DNA from: Galeruca laticollis
Taxonomy: Eukaryota; Arthropoda; Insecta; Coleoptera; Chrysomelidae
Assembly: GCA_963921935.1 (NCBI GenBank)
Contig: OY998180.1
Location: 66,126,061-66,190,060, forward strand
Length of the DNA stretch: 64,000 bases
Direction: 5' to 3'
The notes under the pieces are model-generated. The model was given only the letters and a program-made list of their open reading frames with translations. It was not told the origin of the DNA and ran no database searches. The translations under genes and the position numbers were made by a program. This document shows positions 24,021-36,249 of this stretch, piece by piece. Position 1 is the stretch's first letter. The number at the start of each line of letters is the position of its first letter.

Positions 24021-26560
24021 CAGAATTTTTTTAAAGACCCTATTTTCGTGTTTTTCTCGCTGAAAAACGTAGAAATAACTATAAAAAATCGAAAATTGCA
24101 ACTTCCTTTGAGGTAAACCAATATTTTCCTAACATCGTAGATAGGGTTGACGGAAAAGTAATACATTTAAGACAGCTACAGAGATATGATGAGATATTAC
24201 TCTTACATACAGAAGCTCGATTGTTATAAAAATACGATTCAAGGGGAATCTGAAAATTCAGCTTTATACTATCCGTTCGTTGAAAAGCCCGCTTGAAGGT
24301 ACAAGGAAGTATGCAAAAAAAGGAAGCAAAAGTTACATCATAAGGTCATAGAATTTTCCCGATAGGCTGGCTGGTGAAGGTGTTCACTTGAAAAAGGCTG
24401 GAAATTATTATGAGCTTAGGAAAGCTGATAAAACACAAAATTTATGAGAAATTAATATCAAAAGAAGACCATATCCTACACTCGGTATAAGGAGATGTAT
24501 GGAGACAGTATTCTAATCATTGGAAACAGAGTTTTGTGTCCATTATTACCAGCGTTTTCCATAATTTGCCTGGTTCATAGATAACTCTTCTTTGCAAAAT
24601 TTTGCAATATTAGTATCATACGCTGTTAGTAGCCACTCTACGAAATTGAAGACAGAAATCATCTCTTCTAGTTTATTCTTCGTTTTTTCCTACGTTGTTC
24701 CATCTTTCCAAAGCTACCTGCCGTTTGCTTATATATGTGAGAATATAACAATATCTTCTTTGCTAGATATCTACCATACAAACTTCTCCATGGATTCAAG
24801 AACAAAAAGTGTTGACAGCTATTTCCGTGAATATTTCGTTATACAATTAAATAACTTCTGTCTAATTCAATCTTAAAATCAAGGTGTTTGCTCAATAGCA
24901 GATTCGAAGACTCTAACACAAATAAATACAACAAATAAACACTAGCCTGCAGGGTCTTAGCATGCTTAGCTTCGCAATATCACTAACTAACTAACTCAAA
25001 GGGCCTTGTTCTCCTGAGTCTTCTCATCTGATTGGTGTTGTTCAGCAGCTGATTGGTCTCAACATTTGCGTGGCCCCACAGCCGCTGTTCAGGATTTTTG
25101 TCAAATTTAGTGATCGTCTGGCTGACATTGTCTATTCTCAGGTCCTAATGGAATTCGCAATCTGTCTTGTTTTTTCTTAACATAAGGCTTCCAGCGTAGC
25201 CCTTAATCTAGTGTAATATCCAGGTAATTCGCTGTATTCACGCAAGATATTCGAACATAATTTAATCTGATTGGATATTGAAGATTTATTGAAATTTTTG
25301 TTTTTACCCACTATGTATGATATTCTGTATTAGCAAACAAAATTATCTTGTACGACCTTTAACGAAGTAAAACCGATCCTGATTTTGGGAAATTTTGAAA
25401 CGTTGTAAAATAACTTTAATCAACATTATACTTGAATGAACGGATTGCTCATTTTCATTTCGCACCTTTGAAAAAGCTACTGTTTGCACAACGACTTTTC
25501 TCAAATTGAGAACCAACCTTCATGCATGTATTCAGGAAGTGGCTGTGATCTCCGAAATGTTTGTTTTCACAGAGAAAGTTAACGAAGCGTTCTATCACGT
25601 AGAATTTCCTGCGGAAGTTGCAAGATATTTTTCGCTTCAAGAGATTCTTTCACGATTCATGTAAGTTACCTGATTTTGTGGTTCTTCGTTTTTATATGCA
25701 ATAGATATTGATTACGATGAGGAAAAGATAAAACTTGAAATAATAAATTTTGGAATGGTTACAATGTATTGAAATAGAAAGGAGTAGATTCTCTACATCT
25801 AAATTTACAGGACAGTGTCTAGGAACAAGATATTACATTTGTAACAAATCAACTACTAACTCACTCAATAACTATTAACAGATATTTTTATTCACTCTGG
25901 AGATTTGTAGACTATATCCACAGAAAGTAAATTCTAGATTCGTTTGTCGAAAAATGATTTGTTAGGTACATTTTAATTGAATATACTGATTTACTAGTAC
26001 TAATTAGAGGTTGCCAAAGAAAGAGTCTGAAATCTTAAGGAATGGAAGTCACTATCAGGAGAAAAATAAAATAAGGTCTTCTAAATGGTGAGTCTCTAGC
26101 TTTATAATGTTGTTTTAATGGAAGAATTTCATAATAACCACAGCATTCTTCTTGCGCGTGGCGTATGTTCTGTGGAATAATCTACAATAGTGATACTGAA
26201 AAAGAAATTTTGAATTATGAGCATAATTTTAGACGATATAATAACTGGGACCAAAAATCTGGGGAGTCAAACGAAACGACAATCAAATTGATAGATTTCA
26301 GAATTTATGAATTTTAATTATTGAGCAGAAAATGGTCTTTGGCTTCTTTTTCATACTAAACTAATGAAGATTGTAAAAGGTATTAAGTGTTGAGGTTATA
26401 ACTTATCTTCACAAATATTTCCATTTTACTTTTCCGCTCAACCCTTTCTAAGATGCGACAAAAATATTGGTTTTCAACAAAAAAGTTGGAATTTTTATTT
26501 CACTTTGAGTTATTTTTCGTTTTTCAGCAAGGAACGAACAAAATCCCGTGTGTATATTGT
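24020..26560. other. core of the second foldback-like element, no gene recognised
   Basis: AT-rich with only short open frames (for example 24592-24876 plus and 25455-25640 minus), none with a motif. Nothing resembling a transposase was seen. Confidence 0.5.
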
Positions 26561-26564
26561 CGTC

Positions 26565-26935
26565 GTCGGCCACTTTTTGTAACATGTCAATACAGCCTCC
26601 GGAGTGCAAACTAGCCAACCAATTTTATGATTGAGTATTGTTCAAGGCATCTCACAGATGAAACGTATTGATTTTCAGCTCACAGGAGAGTTGATTTAAT
26701 CCGTATATACTTCATTTTTGATAATTTTTGGACACATTTCGGTTCGTTAACACGTTACAGCCTCCGGAGTATATACAAGTGATCAATTTTTTCATTGGGT
26801 ATTGTTCAGGACGTCTCACGGATGAACCATTTTGATTTTTATCTCACCAGTGCCAGTATAAATCCAGATATACCACATTTTTCATCATTTTTGGAGACAT
26901 TTCGGTTTGTTAGCACGATCAAGCCTCCGAAGAAT
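26565..26935 (-). repeat. about 175-bp tandem repeat, right arm
   Basis: Two full inverted copies of the unit at 23190-23915, with the inverse landmarks cctccggagt and gttagcacgat. Confidence 0.8.
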
Positions 26936-28785
26936 AAGTGAGGTATTGGGATGCGACGTCAATTCACATAATGATGTATGGGGAAGCACGGACACAAACA
27001 ATAGAGGTGAGCGTCTATTAAATTTTCTGATTGCATATGATCTTGAAGTTCCGAACTTTTGGGATACACCAACTTTCATAACTAAAACGCGGGCAGAAGT
27101 ATTAAATCTAACGATCGGTAGTGCCAGTATTGGTGAATAGGTGAAAGAGTGAAGGGTTTCGAACGAATCCTCTATATCCGATCACAGAATTATCGAGTTC
27201 GAACTTAAAGGGATAACCCCTCAGAATCAACTCGAAGAAATACCAGGAAAACAAACTAGGAATTATATAAAACCTAACTGAAGTAAAATCTTCACCAACT
27301 AAGTTCAAGGACGGTTCATAACCACTTGGAACTAAATTGGTTGATGGACACAATTAGTGGAGCAATAGTGGACTCATACGAGTCCAGTTGCCCCTTGAAT
27401 AAAGATACACCATGGTGGAACAACAAGCTGTCAAAATTAAGAACATAAGTACGGAGACTCTTTAACAGAGCAGGAACTACCGAAAACTGGCAGTTGTACA
27501 CCACGAAATTTACAGAGTATAATAAGGAGATCAGGAGGGCAAAAAGATCGAACTTTCGGTCCTTTTGCGAAAATATCACCTCTACGCACCCATACTACAT
27601 AATGCGATGACTAAGGATGGACGGATCTCAGTCATGTCACTCAAGAGTTCTGACGGAAGGGGAGAAGAAGAGCAGCTCTTCTACTCAGTACACATTTTCC
27701 AGATAGCCTACCTATCACGCAATCTCTGACCTCAATGATCCTCAGCGAGAAGATTAAGAAGAGGCCAGAGTAGTAATTACGGTGAACAAATCGAAATGGG
27801 TTATTGGCACTTTTCAGCCGTACAAACCAGCAGGAATATACGCGATTTTCCCTGCACTATTGAAAGAAGGGTAGTAATATTTATTACTCCATCTATTATA
27901 AATCACTAGAAGGAGCTTAGCGATGGACTACATACCACTAAGCTGGAGAAAAGCAAAGGTAATCTCCATTCCCAATATAGGTAAAAGTGATTGGAAAAAT
28001 TCCAAATCATTCAGACCTATAAGTCTCACATCGTTTGCGCTAAAGACGATGGAAAAGATATTGAACAATACTAGAGATGTACATCTAAAAGTTAGACCTT
28101 TATATGACAGTCAACATGCATATAGAGTAGGGAGATCAACAGAAACCACTCTATTTTAACTGACTGATCAGATGCAGGCAAGCTTGGAACATAAGGAAAC
28201 AACTATATGTACCTTCTTAGATATCTCAAGGGCGTTTGATAATATATTTCACGAGATAATAATGTGCTCACTGGTGTTGAGAAGGGTGGACAGAACCATA
28301 ATCCGTAGGTTCTGGGTGATGCTGTCCACGAGAACAGCAGAAACTCGCATGGACAATAAAACCATAGCAGTAATCACTATAAGGAGTACCCTACAGGGCA
28401 GTGTGACGTCACCACTAATTCGGAGCCTGGTAGTAGATGAACAGCTAAATATATTAACTCGAGCAGGTATACACTGTATAGGTTATGCAGACGATATAGT
28501 CTTAATCAGCAGGGGCAAATTTGAAGGTACTCTGTACGACATCATCCAAAAAGGGATCTACATAACGGAGAAAGTGTGCAAATCTGTGAGACCTAGTCTA
28601 AACTCGGGCAAAACCACAGTGGTTCCATTAACATCATCAGAACTCTAAACAATATGGAAATAGTCTACCAGGGGAGAAGGGAAAATGTTCCAACGCAGGA
28701 AGTCAAATATCTGGGGATCACCCTGGATAGTACACTTCTGTGGAAAAAACAAATAAAAAATATCTCCAGGAAGGTCATACAATAC
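26936..28785 (+). pseudogene. jockey-like non-LTR retrotransposon, 5-prime truncated
   Basis: The frame opens inside the endonuclease domain (LGCDVNSHNDVWGSTDTNNRG, then SNESSISDHRIIEFEL with the SDH triplet). The linker PWWNNKLSKLR lies near 27410 and the RT follows: SWRKAKVISIPNIGK, SFRPISLTSFALKTMEK, DSQHAYRVGRST, TFLDISRAFDN, GSVTSPLIRSL and the catalytic YADDIVLIS at about 28490. Stops at 28157 and near 28646 and several frame changes kill it. It breaks off near 28785 before RNase H. It is the same family as the minus-strand fossil at 4000-8610. Confidence 0.85.
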
Positions 28786-29560
28786 TGAAATTACTGATAA
28801 TGCCGATTATCGCGAGAATTCTAGAATTAACGAAAATTGGAGTAACGACGATTTATAAAGTAATTAAATCAGGCACTGTTACGGATCATTCTTATAAACG
28901 AAAACGACCAAATGACAAACTTAGTGGGGGTGATAATGCTATCAAAAATGTTATTCAACAGATTATTTACGGACAATATAGTACCAACTTTAGAACTGAT
29001 TCATGCTAAATTGCGTGATTTTCCTCAATATAATTATGAATGTTTGGAAACTCTTCGGCCAGTTTTGTTGAGTTGTGGATTTAAATGTAATATGTTAGAC
29101 AATCGAATGGTAATAATGGAATCTCGGTGAGTCGTTGAACTTAGACAAGAATATATGTGTAAAATAAAAGGGTATCTACCGTGATTTAAACACAACCTTA
29201 ATATATTTAGACTAAACTTAATTTGACACGCATAATTCTTGTCAAGTACGGTTGGGTTGACGACACAAAAAACTGAAAAAAAACTGTTCCTTAAATATGC
29301 TGTATTCAAGAGGAACACGCGGTAATATTCTTCATGCGGGAAGCCAAGATCGTTTTGTATCCAATGCGTTGCTATTGTCGGCCAAAAATATAACAAAGTC
29401 ATCCGCCGATTTTCACGAAGATATGACAGCCGAGTTATTTGAAAAATAGTTTTTTGAACAGATTTTGCCTAATAATCCACTGAACACGGTAATTGTTATG
29501 GAGAATGCGTCGTATTATTCCCGAATATTGAATAAAATACCTTTATTAATATTTCTGAAT
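28786..29560 (+). pseudogene. DDE transposase remnant (IS630/Tc1-mariner DDE_3 type)
   Basis: A decayed reading across several frames gives a helix-turn-helix-like GVTTIYKVIKSGTV near 28850. In its second half it gives LHAGSQDRFV, an FHEDMTAELFEK block and LNTVIVMENASYYS, which matches the family pattern around the second catalytic Asp (usually MDNASYHS). Here that Asp is replaced by Glu. There are many stops. I found no terminal repeats. Confidence 0.6.
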
Positions 29561-29584
29561 TTAAACTGAACTCAACTCAAAAAT

Positions 29585-29833
29585 ATGCCTAGAGATCTTG
29601 AGACAATTCCAATACATGATAATTGGTTGAAAAAATTGACAGACGTTGATATACCCATGGAAGTCAGAAATTTCCTTTCATTGGATTATAAATTTGGTAT
29701 ACCTCCTGACATTAATCAAATAGAAATTAAAAACATTTCAGCAGACGTTGAAAATATTTTGAATGGAATCGATAACAATTTACGAAAAGACATAGTAAGG
29801 ACAAAAATAACTAACAATATAACTAATTTCTAG
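29585..29833 (+). pseudogene. Penelope-like element N-terminal fragment
   Basis: An 82-codon frame from ATG to TAG. It contains VRNFLSLDYKFGIPP followed by ISADVENILNG and a basic RKDIVRTKI segment, resembling the conserved region before the RT domain in PLE proteins of the second type (compare 62286-62730). No RT follows, because the 350-bp repeat family begins directly downstream. Confidence 0.4.
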
Positions 29834-29840
29834 CATCAGC

Positions 29841-30596
29841 ACAAAAAGAAGACTTGGAAGCAAAGATGCTAATCGAAATATGGGAAAACACAAAACAACG
29901 GATTTCAAAAGGGAAGCCAAACGCTCATTTGTGCTTTCAATTGGGAGATCCCGAGTTTTCAGGACAACAACCAAGATCGACACGGAGGCGCATATAGCAC
30001 CCCTGCCAATTGAAGACACAAATGAGCGTTTGGTTTCACTGTTGAAATCCGTTGTTTTGTGTTTTCCCATATTTCGATTAACATCTTTGCTCCCAAGTTT
30101 TACATCATTATTTGGTTATACCGTGCTGAGGACGACAAATGAGCCAGAAATGTGTATGTCCGCGGTTACCTCTCTGTTTCAGTAGCCCTTTTTCTTTTTG
30201 CGGGAATTGCTCATGAATCTCTTTGTTGTTGTTGTTTACATATCACGCGATACTCCTACATATTCTTGGTTGTTTACTATGGGTCGGAAGGTTCAGGCAG
30301 AGGGGCTATTTGCGCCTCCGTGTCGATCTTGGTTGTTGTCCTGGAAACTCAGGATCTTCCAATCGCAGGCACACATGAGCGTTTGGTTTCTCTGCTGAAA
30401 TCCGTTGTTTTGTGTTTTCCCATGTTTCGATTAACTTCTTTGCTCCCAAATTTCACATCCTTATTTGGTTATACCGTGCTGATGACAGCAAATGAGCCAG
30501 AAACATGCATGTCCGCGGTTACCACTCTGTTTCAGTAGCCCTTTTTTGCGTGAATTACCCATGAATCTCTTTATTGTTGTTATATATATATATATG
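29841..30596. repeat. second locus of the 350-bp repeat family, with palindrome and TA run
   Basis: About 29841-29995 is the reverse complement of about 30003-30105 and matches the palindrome at 1362-1790. A full direct unit follows (30105-30560), ending in a TA run at 30578-30600. The errantivirus-like LTR starts in this TA run. Confidence 0.85.
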
Positions 30597-30600
30597 TATA

Positions 30601-30837
30601 TGTTATATACCTTAAATTACTTAGTACATGTTAAATAAATTGCTTATTCAGTATATTGTGTAACAACCTGTTGTTTTATAAAGTGTTGGACCTTATTTTT
30701 GCTTACATTGTATTTTTTACCTTTTTGAATTGTTTAGTTATATTGTCAGTCAAGAATTTACTTCGAATCTTGAAACTTGTAACTTTTGTTAAATAAATAA
30801 TTTTTAAAAAACCTTTTTCCGTGTGTAAAAAGTTATT
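30601..30837 (+). repeat. 5-prime LTR of the errantivirus-like element
   Basis: About 237 bp, TGTTATATACC to AAAGTTATT. It aligns with 61708-61956 apart from a 13-bp duplication (tttatgaattgtt) in the 3-prime copy and a few substitutions. Confidence 0.9.
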
Positions 30838-30856
30838 TGGCGCAGTCAGTAGGATA
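30838..30856 (+). other. primer-binding site, tRNA-Ser type
   Basis: TGGCGCAGTCAGTAGGAT directly follows the LTR. It matches the TGGCGCAGTCGGTAGGAT type that primes 17.6/297/ZAM-like errantiviruses, with one difference. Confidence 0.8.
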
Positions 30857-31226
30857 TGTTAAACGGGCGTTAGTGAATATAACAATCGGTTCGTATCAAC
30901 GATTTATTAACATACCTTAAGTGAATAATTGGGACTCTTGGTTAAGTGAATTAAGTAGCTTAACTCGTAGACAGTTGGCTCGTATGAAGAAGAATTTCAA
31001 GTGAATATTGGTAATTCCAACTACAGTTCAACTAGATGGCGAAAGCAGTTCTAATTTTCATGTAAGTACTTTATGTCGTATAGAGGAAATAATTGTTTAT
31101 TTAATTCAGAAAGCTCTGACAATAAATTCTGATTCTGATTTAGATTCTGGCTCACAAACATATCGTAACCGTAAAATAAATATTGAATTATCAAAACCTA
31201 GATTTACAATAAATACATTTTTCAAA

Positions 31227-32264
31227 ATGCCTGCAGATCATGTAGTACCGCAATTGAAATAGGAATATCTGAACACGATTCCAGAATTCCATGGCGAAAA
31301 TGCTTTATTACCCAGATTCATAGAAATTTCTGAAAAATTAGTTAATAAATTTTACAATACAGTAGATTTAACAGACTTTCAAAACGAATATTTGATGTCT
31401 AGTATTTTGTCTAAAATTAAAGGCCAAGCCGCAATAAATATTTCAGCTTGTAGTTTTTCAAATTGGCAAAATTTTAAAGATACTTTAATGAACACATACG
31501 CTGATAAACGAGACATTTACACGTTAAGTATTGAAATATCGGAATTAAAGCAAGGAAATGAATCACCTTTTGACTTTTACAATAGGATACAGCATCTTTT
31601 AAATCTACAAACATCATTATTAATGACACGCTCGAATGCAAGTGAACAAGCCATTTTAGGTAACTATTTTAGGAATTTAGCACTAAGAGTACTATTGCGC
31701 GATTTAAAGGAACCTCTCGGTACACTAATGCGTACCAAGAATCCTAGCGATCTAAATTCAGCTTTAAATGTTCTAACGAATGACTTTCAAGTTTATTCAA
31801 GTAATAATAATAACAATACACATCCAAAAAATTCATTTAATAAGCCTAAGTCTCAGTTTAATGTTACATCACATAAAAATAATTATCCTAATAATAACCA
31901 AACAGTAAATAGACCAAATTTACAACATATTTATCAACCACAATTTAATAGAAATTTCAACAATGAAAATAATTTACCTAGTACAAGTAGAGATACAAAT
32001 TTTCAGAATAGAAATACTAATGTTTTCAGGCCTAGTAGAAATTATCAATTTCAAAAACCTACTCCAATGAGTATATCTACTTCTAATACGTACAATAAAC
32101 CAAATGTACAGAATAAAAATAATGGCCAAAATAAATCGCATTTCGTAGGTAATAGAAAAATTTTTATTTCTGAAGAATTGCATAACATGGACGATACTGA
32201 ACGTCCCACTGATGTTGAAGATTGTTTTTTAGACAAAATTGCCTCGGAAGAGACAGACACGTAG
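31227..32264 (+). pseudogene. gag: Gag of the errantivirus-like element (one in-frame stop)
   Basis: I start at the ATG at 31227. The frame is open further upstream to about 31008, but without an ATG. A TAG at 31260-31262 interrupts it after 11 codons. The rest is open to 32264 and has errantivirus Gag character: YLNTIPEFHGENALLPRFIE, then the capsid-like SFSNWQNFKDTLMNTYADKR. The long Asn/Gln/Pro-rich, basic C-terminus has no zinc knuckle. It would form the particle. Confidence 0.75.
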
Positions 32265-35200
32265 AAATGTTTAATTTTACGAATTATGAAAGTGAATTAC
32301 CGTACATAATATTTCCTGAACAAAATTTAAAAGTAATGATTGACACAGGTAGTATAAAATCTTTTGTAACACCTGAAATTGCAAAGAAATATTTTTCAAA
32401 AGCAACTATGAAAAAATCTTTCAAAGTAACTTCTGCTTTAGGCTCAAGCCAACAAAATTATTGTACAGTAATTCCATCTTCAAAGATATTTAAAATGAAA
32501 AATAAAATGAACTTAGAATATTGTATATTCAAATTTCACAATCATTTTGATTGCTTATTAGGTTTAGATAATCTGAAAAAATTGAATGCAACTATTGATT
32601 TAGTAAATAATGTTTTAATTACGCCTTATAGTGAAATAAAAATAAATTATTTTCAAATCAGAAGCGAGAACACGAATTGTATAGTAGTGCCTCCGCGAAC
32701 TGAACAAATAATTAAATTGAATATTGATAATATTAATAATGGCGATATAATTATTCCTTATACAAAAATCGGAAAATTAGAAATTCCAGAATGTCTCACA
32801 AGGGCGGAAAATAGTCAAGCTGTATGTACTATTTTGAATCCGTCTGAGTCATATTTTAAAGTAGATTTAAGTGCTCCTTAGAGGTTGAACAGTTCGACGA
32901 ATACGAACAAACCTTGAGCCCTAATTTTAATGCTATTTATGCAGAAAAATTCAAATTTGATATTAATAAAGTTCGAACAGAACATATGAATTCTGAAGAA
33001 CGCAACGCTATTCTTAAATTAATTAAAGAATATTCTGACATTTTTCATGTTGATGGTAATCAACTAACTTTTACTAGTAAAATCAAGCATCAAATAAAAA
33101 CTACAAATGATGTACCTATCTATACTAAATCGTATAGATATCCAGAAGTATATAAAAAAGAAGTCCAAAATCAAACACAGAGTATGTTAGATCAAAATAT
33201 CATAAGAGCCTCATCCTCACCGTACTCGAGTAGTATCTGGGTTGTTCCAAAAAAAATTGGACTCTACAGGTAAACAAAAATTCAGAGTCGTCGTAGACTA
33301 TCGCAAGCTTAACGAAATAACTATTGGAGATAGATATCCATTACCAAACATAACTGATCTATTGGATAAATTAGGACGTTGCCAATACTTCACTACATTG
33401 GATCTTGCCTCCGGATTTCACCAAATTGAGATGGCTGAAGAAGATATACCCAAAACGGCTTTTACTACGGAAAATGGCCACTGGGAATTTTTGAGAATGC
33501 CATTCGGACTAAAGGGAGCTCCAGCAACTTTTCAAAGAGTGATGGACAACATTTTAAGAGGTATCCAAAACGAAAAATGTTTAGTTTATCTTGACGATAT
33601 CATTATATTTAGTACAAGCTTGCAAGAACACATAAATAATTCAAAAGAAGTATTTAAAAGGTTACGCGAATCGAATTTTAAAATACAAATTGACAAATCC
33701 GAATTTTTGAGGAAAGAAGTCGCATATTTGAGACATATTGTTACTCCTGAAGGTGTAGAACCAAATCCTGATAAAATAAGTGTTATTCAAAAATTTCCCA
33801 TACCAAAAACTAGTAAAGAAATTAAAGCTTTTCTCGGACTTCTTGGATATTATAGAAAATTCATTAAAGATTTTTCAAAACTGAATAAACCTTTAACTAA
33901 TCGTCTTAAGAAAAATGCAGTAATTAACATAAAAGATCCTGATTATATCAATTGTTTTGATACTTGTAAAAATATGTTATTAAATTATCCTATTTTACAA
34001 TACCCCGACTTTTGTCGTCCATTTAATCTCACAACAGACGCAAGCAATTTTGCTCTAGGCGCTGTTCTTAGCCAAGGAAAAATCGGAACAGATTTACCTG
34101 TGGCATATGCTAGCAGAACACTTAATGATTCTGAAGTAAATTATTCAGCAATTGAGAAGGAACTCCTTGCAATTGTTTGGGCTGTAAAATTTTTCCGCCC
34201 ATATCTTTTCGGAAGACAATTCACTATAGTAACAGATCATAAACCACTTCCATGGTTATTTTCTTTGAAGGAACCTAATTCTAAATTAGTTAGATGGCGG
34301 TTGAAACTCGAAGAATACGACTATGATATAGTGTACAAGAAAGGTGCATTGAACACTAATAGTGACTGTTTATCACGAATCCAGCTAAATATGAATGAAG
34401 TAAATTCTTCGGATAATCCTCCCAAAAAATTATTAGTTTATATGGAAAGATTTAATGACTCACTTTCAAATAATACTAAAAATAAAAATGAAGAAACCGA
34501 AGCACTTATTGTAGAAGCTGAAGATTTTAATGACGAAATCGATGACGATAATAATACTATTCACACTAACATAGAAAATCCTATTGCAGGAATACCTATT
34601 TCGGAATCTGCAGTGAATGTGGGAAAAAATCAAATTATAATCTCTGAAGTTAACTTTGAACCAGCTATACCAACTATAATTAAATTATATGAAACTAAGC
34701 AAAGAATTCTAGTACAATTTTCTAAAAATAACTTTGAACAAGACGTAATAAATTTTGTGAAAGAATATGTAGCACCAAAAGCAAAATATCATATTTATTT
34801 TGAAGATCCCTTATACGAAAAATTCAGCACTGTTATACAAACATATTTCAAAAATTCACACATTTCATTTATCAAATGTAATAAAAAATTAATTGACATC
34901 CCTCTAAATGAAATCAAAGAAGCTATACAAAACTACCATGAAAGTAAACGGAATCATAGAGGATTAGATGAAACCGAAAATAATATAAAATCTCGATACT
35001 ATTGGCCTAATCGAAGAACTTCTATTCAAACGTACATTAACGAATGCGAAATATGTCAAATAACAAAATATGATCGCAAACCCGTGAAACCATATTTCAA
35101 TATTACCCCAACAGCTATTAAACCATTTCAAATAAAACATTTAGACACTATTACTTTAGAAAATACGAAATTTCTAGCTATTATAGACTCATTTTCAAAA

Positions 35201-35381
35201 TACGGGCAGTTGTATAAATTGAACTCAGCCCAAGGTATAGATATAGTTAATAATTTAAGTAGATATTTCACCCATCATTGTATACCGGAACAAATAATAT
35301 CCGATAACGGAACAGAATTAAAAAATAGTTTAGTAATAGATTTATTAGAAACTCATAAAATACAAATTCATTTTATCAGTT
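32265..35381 (+). pseudogene. pol: Pol of the errantivirus-like element, protease to integrase core (interrupted)
   Basis: The protease has MIDTGSIKSFV at about 32340. Frame changes lie near 32880 and in an A8 run near 33255. The RT carries RVVVDYRKLN, TTLDLASGFHQI and the catalytic YLDDIIIF box at about 33590. RNase H has TTDASNFALGAVLSQ, and the integrase has a zinc motif (CEICQ) and first and second catalytic Asp (HLDTITL, SDNGTELKN). The frame then runs into the Polinton terminus at 35382, before the catalytic Glu. Two frameshifts pre-date or post-date the insertion. Confidence 0.9.
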
Positions 35382-35618
35382 AGTAGTGTAGCTATGCCGG
35401 TTCAACACCACTACTTCGAAAAAGGTCCGCTAGGCGACGGTGGCGCTGCGGTGGCGCTGCGTTGGCGCTGTCGTCCATTTTTTATCCAGTCGAACATTTT
35501 TTAGTCTGCCATTTTTTATCCTGTAGATTTCGCTAGATGGCGCATTTTGCAGATTTCTTTTTTAGATGTGTGTCGTCCATTTTTTATCCTGTAAATTTGT
35601 GCATGACGTAAAAATTTT

Positions 35619-35685
35619 TGCCCCGAGTGAGATTCGAGCCCACGACCTCATCGTTCCCAGCCTACACCGTTACATGTCTGCCATG
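35619..35685 (-). other. tRNA-like segment in the left TIR, copy 1
   Basis: On the minus strand the segment has a B-box-like gggctcgaatc within a T-arm that can pair fully (GTGGG/CTCAC with one GU pair), ending in tcggggca. The 3-prime half resembles elongator tRNA-Met or a tRNA-derived SINE. The 5-prime half does not fold as a normal tRNA, so I do not call a tRNA gene. Confidence 0.45.
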
Positions 35686-35850
35686 AGGGTTCCAATATAT
35701 TTTAGTTTTGAAAGTGATCAGTATAAGTATTTTGAAATCTCACAAGGCGTAATTTCACGATGCGATTTAATTTTCTTCAATGCGCCGATTTTAATGCATG
35801 AATATGTTCCACATTTTGAAAAAAATGTATTAAAATCGAAAAAAAATTTT

Positions 35851-35917
35851 TACCCTGACTGAATTTTCGAACCCACGACCTCATCGTTCCCAGCCTACAG
35901 GGCTACATGTCTGCCAT
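35851..35917 (-). other. tRNA-like segment in the left TIR, copy 2
   Basis: Diverged duplicate of 35619-35685 within the same TIR. The B-box-like gggttcgaaa is kept, but the T-stem no longer pairs well. Confidence 0.4.
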
Positions 35918-35982
35918 GAGGGTTCCAATATATTTTAGTTTTGAAAGTGATCAGTATAAAAATATCGTTTTAGTTGTTAGAA

Positions 35983-36199
35983 CATGTCAAATGCAGTTGA
36001 ATCAGAATCCTTCGTAATCGTTGATTGTATTTATCAACAAAAAATACCCACGCGTACGCGATCTTAACGTATGAACTTAATAATATTTTTCCATTATCAT
36101 GTATAATATTAGCATCCATATTTGTTTTAATAATTAAAATTCTATTGAAAATTGTTGAACGTAAATTTAAATCGTTATGTATATCGATTGATGAGTAGG
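35983..36199 (+). pseudogene. small membrane protein, left TIR copy (frameshifted)
   Basis: Starts MSNAVESESFVIVD at the ATG at 35983, then shifts frame near 36040. The other frame then gives the hydrophobic CIILASIFVLIIKILLKI segment and ends at the TAG near 36197. It mirrors the intact 70-codon frame at 51530-51742 in the other arm. Confidence 0.6.
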
Positions 36200-36249
36200 G
36201 GGCAGTTTTAATAAAAAATCCATTCAATGCTATTTATTTTATTTAAACA

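Larger units (their letters stand above)
23185..26935. mobile_element. second foldback-like element with tandem-repeat arms
   Basis: Left arm 23190-23915 and right arm 26565-26935 are inverted with respect to each other and both built of an approximately 175-bp unit. At the inner edge of the left arm lies a 12-bp minisatellite on gccgacgacagg, and the right arm begins inside with the inverse gtcgtcgtcggcc. The right arm ends exactly where a non-LTR endonuclease frame begins, so it probably inserted there. There is no recognisable transposase in the 2.5-kb core. Confidence 0.7.

Noticed and set aside
23916..24116. Open frame of DDRADDRA repeats
   Set aside because: It is the translation of a 12-bp minisatellite; no flanking coding signal.
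35619..35685. A functional tRNA-Met gene
   Set aside because: Only the T-arm half folds; the D-arm and anticodon arm do not form and the segment is too short.
35566..35862. 98-codon frame in the left Polinton TIR and its 135-codon mirror at 51753-52160
   Set aside because: They run through the tRNA-like segments and tandem duplication; codon content follows the repeat and no motif is visible.
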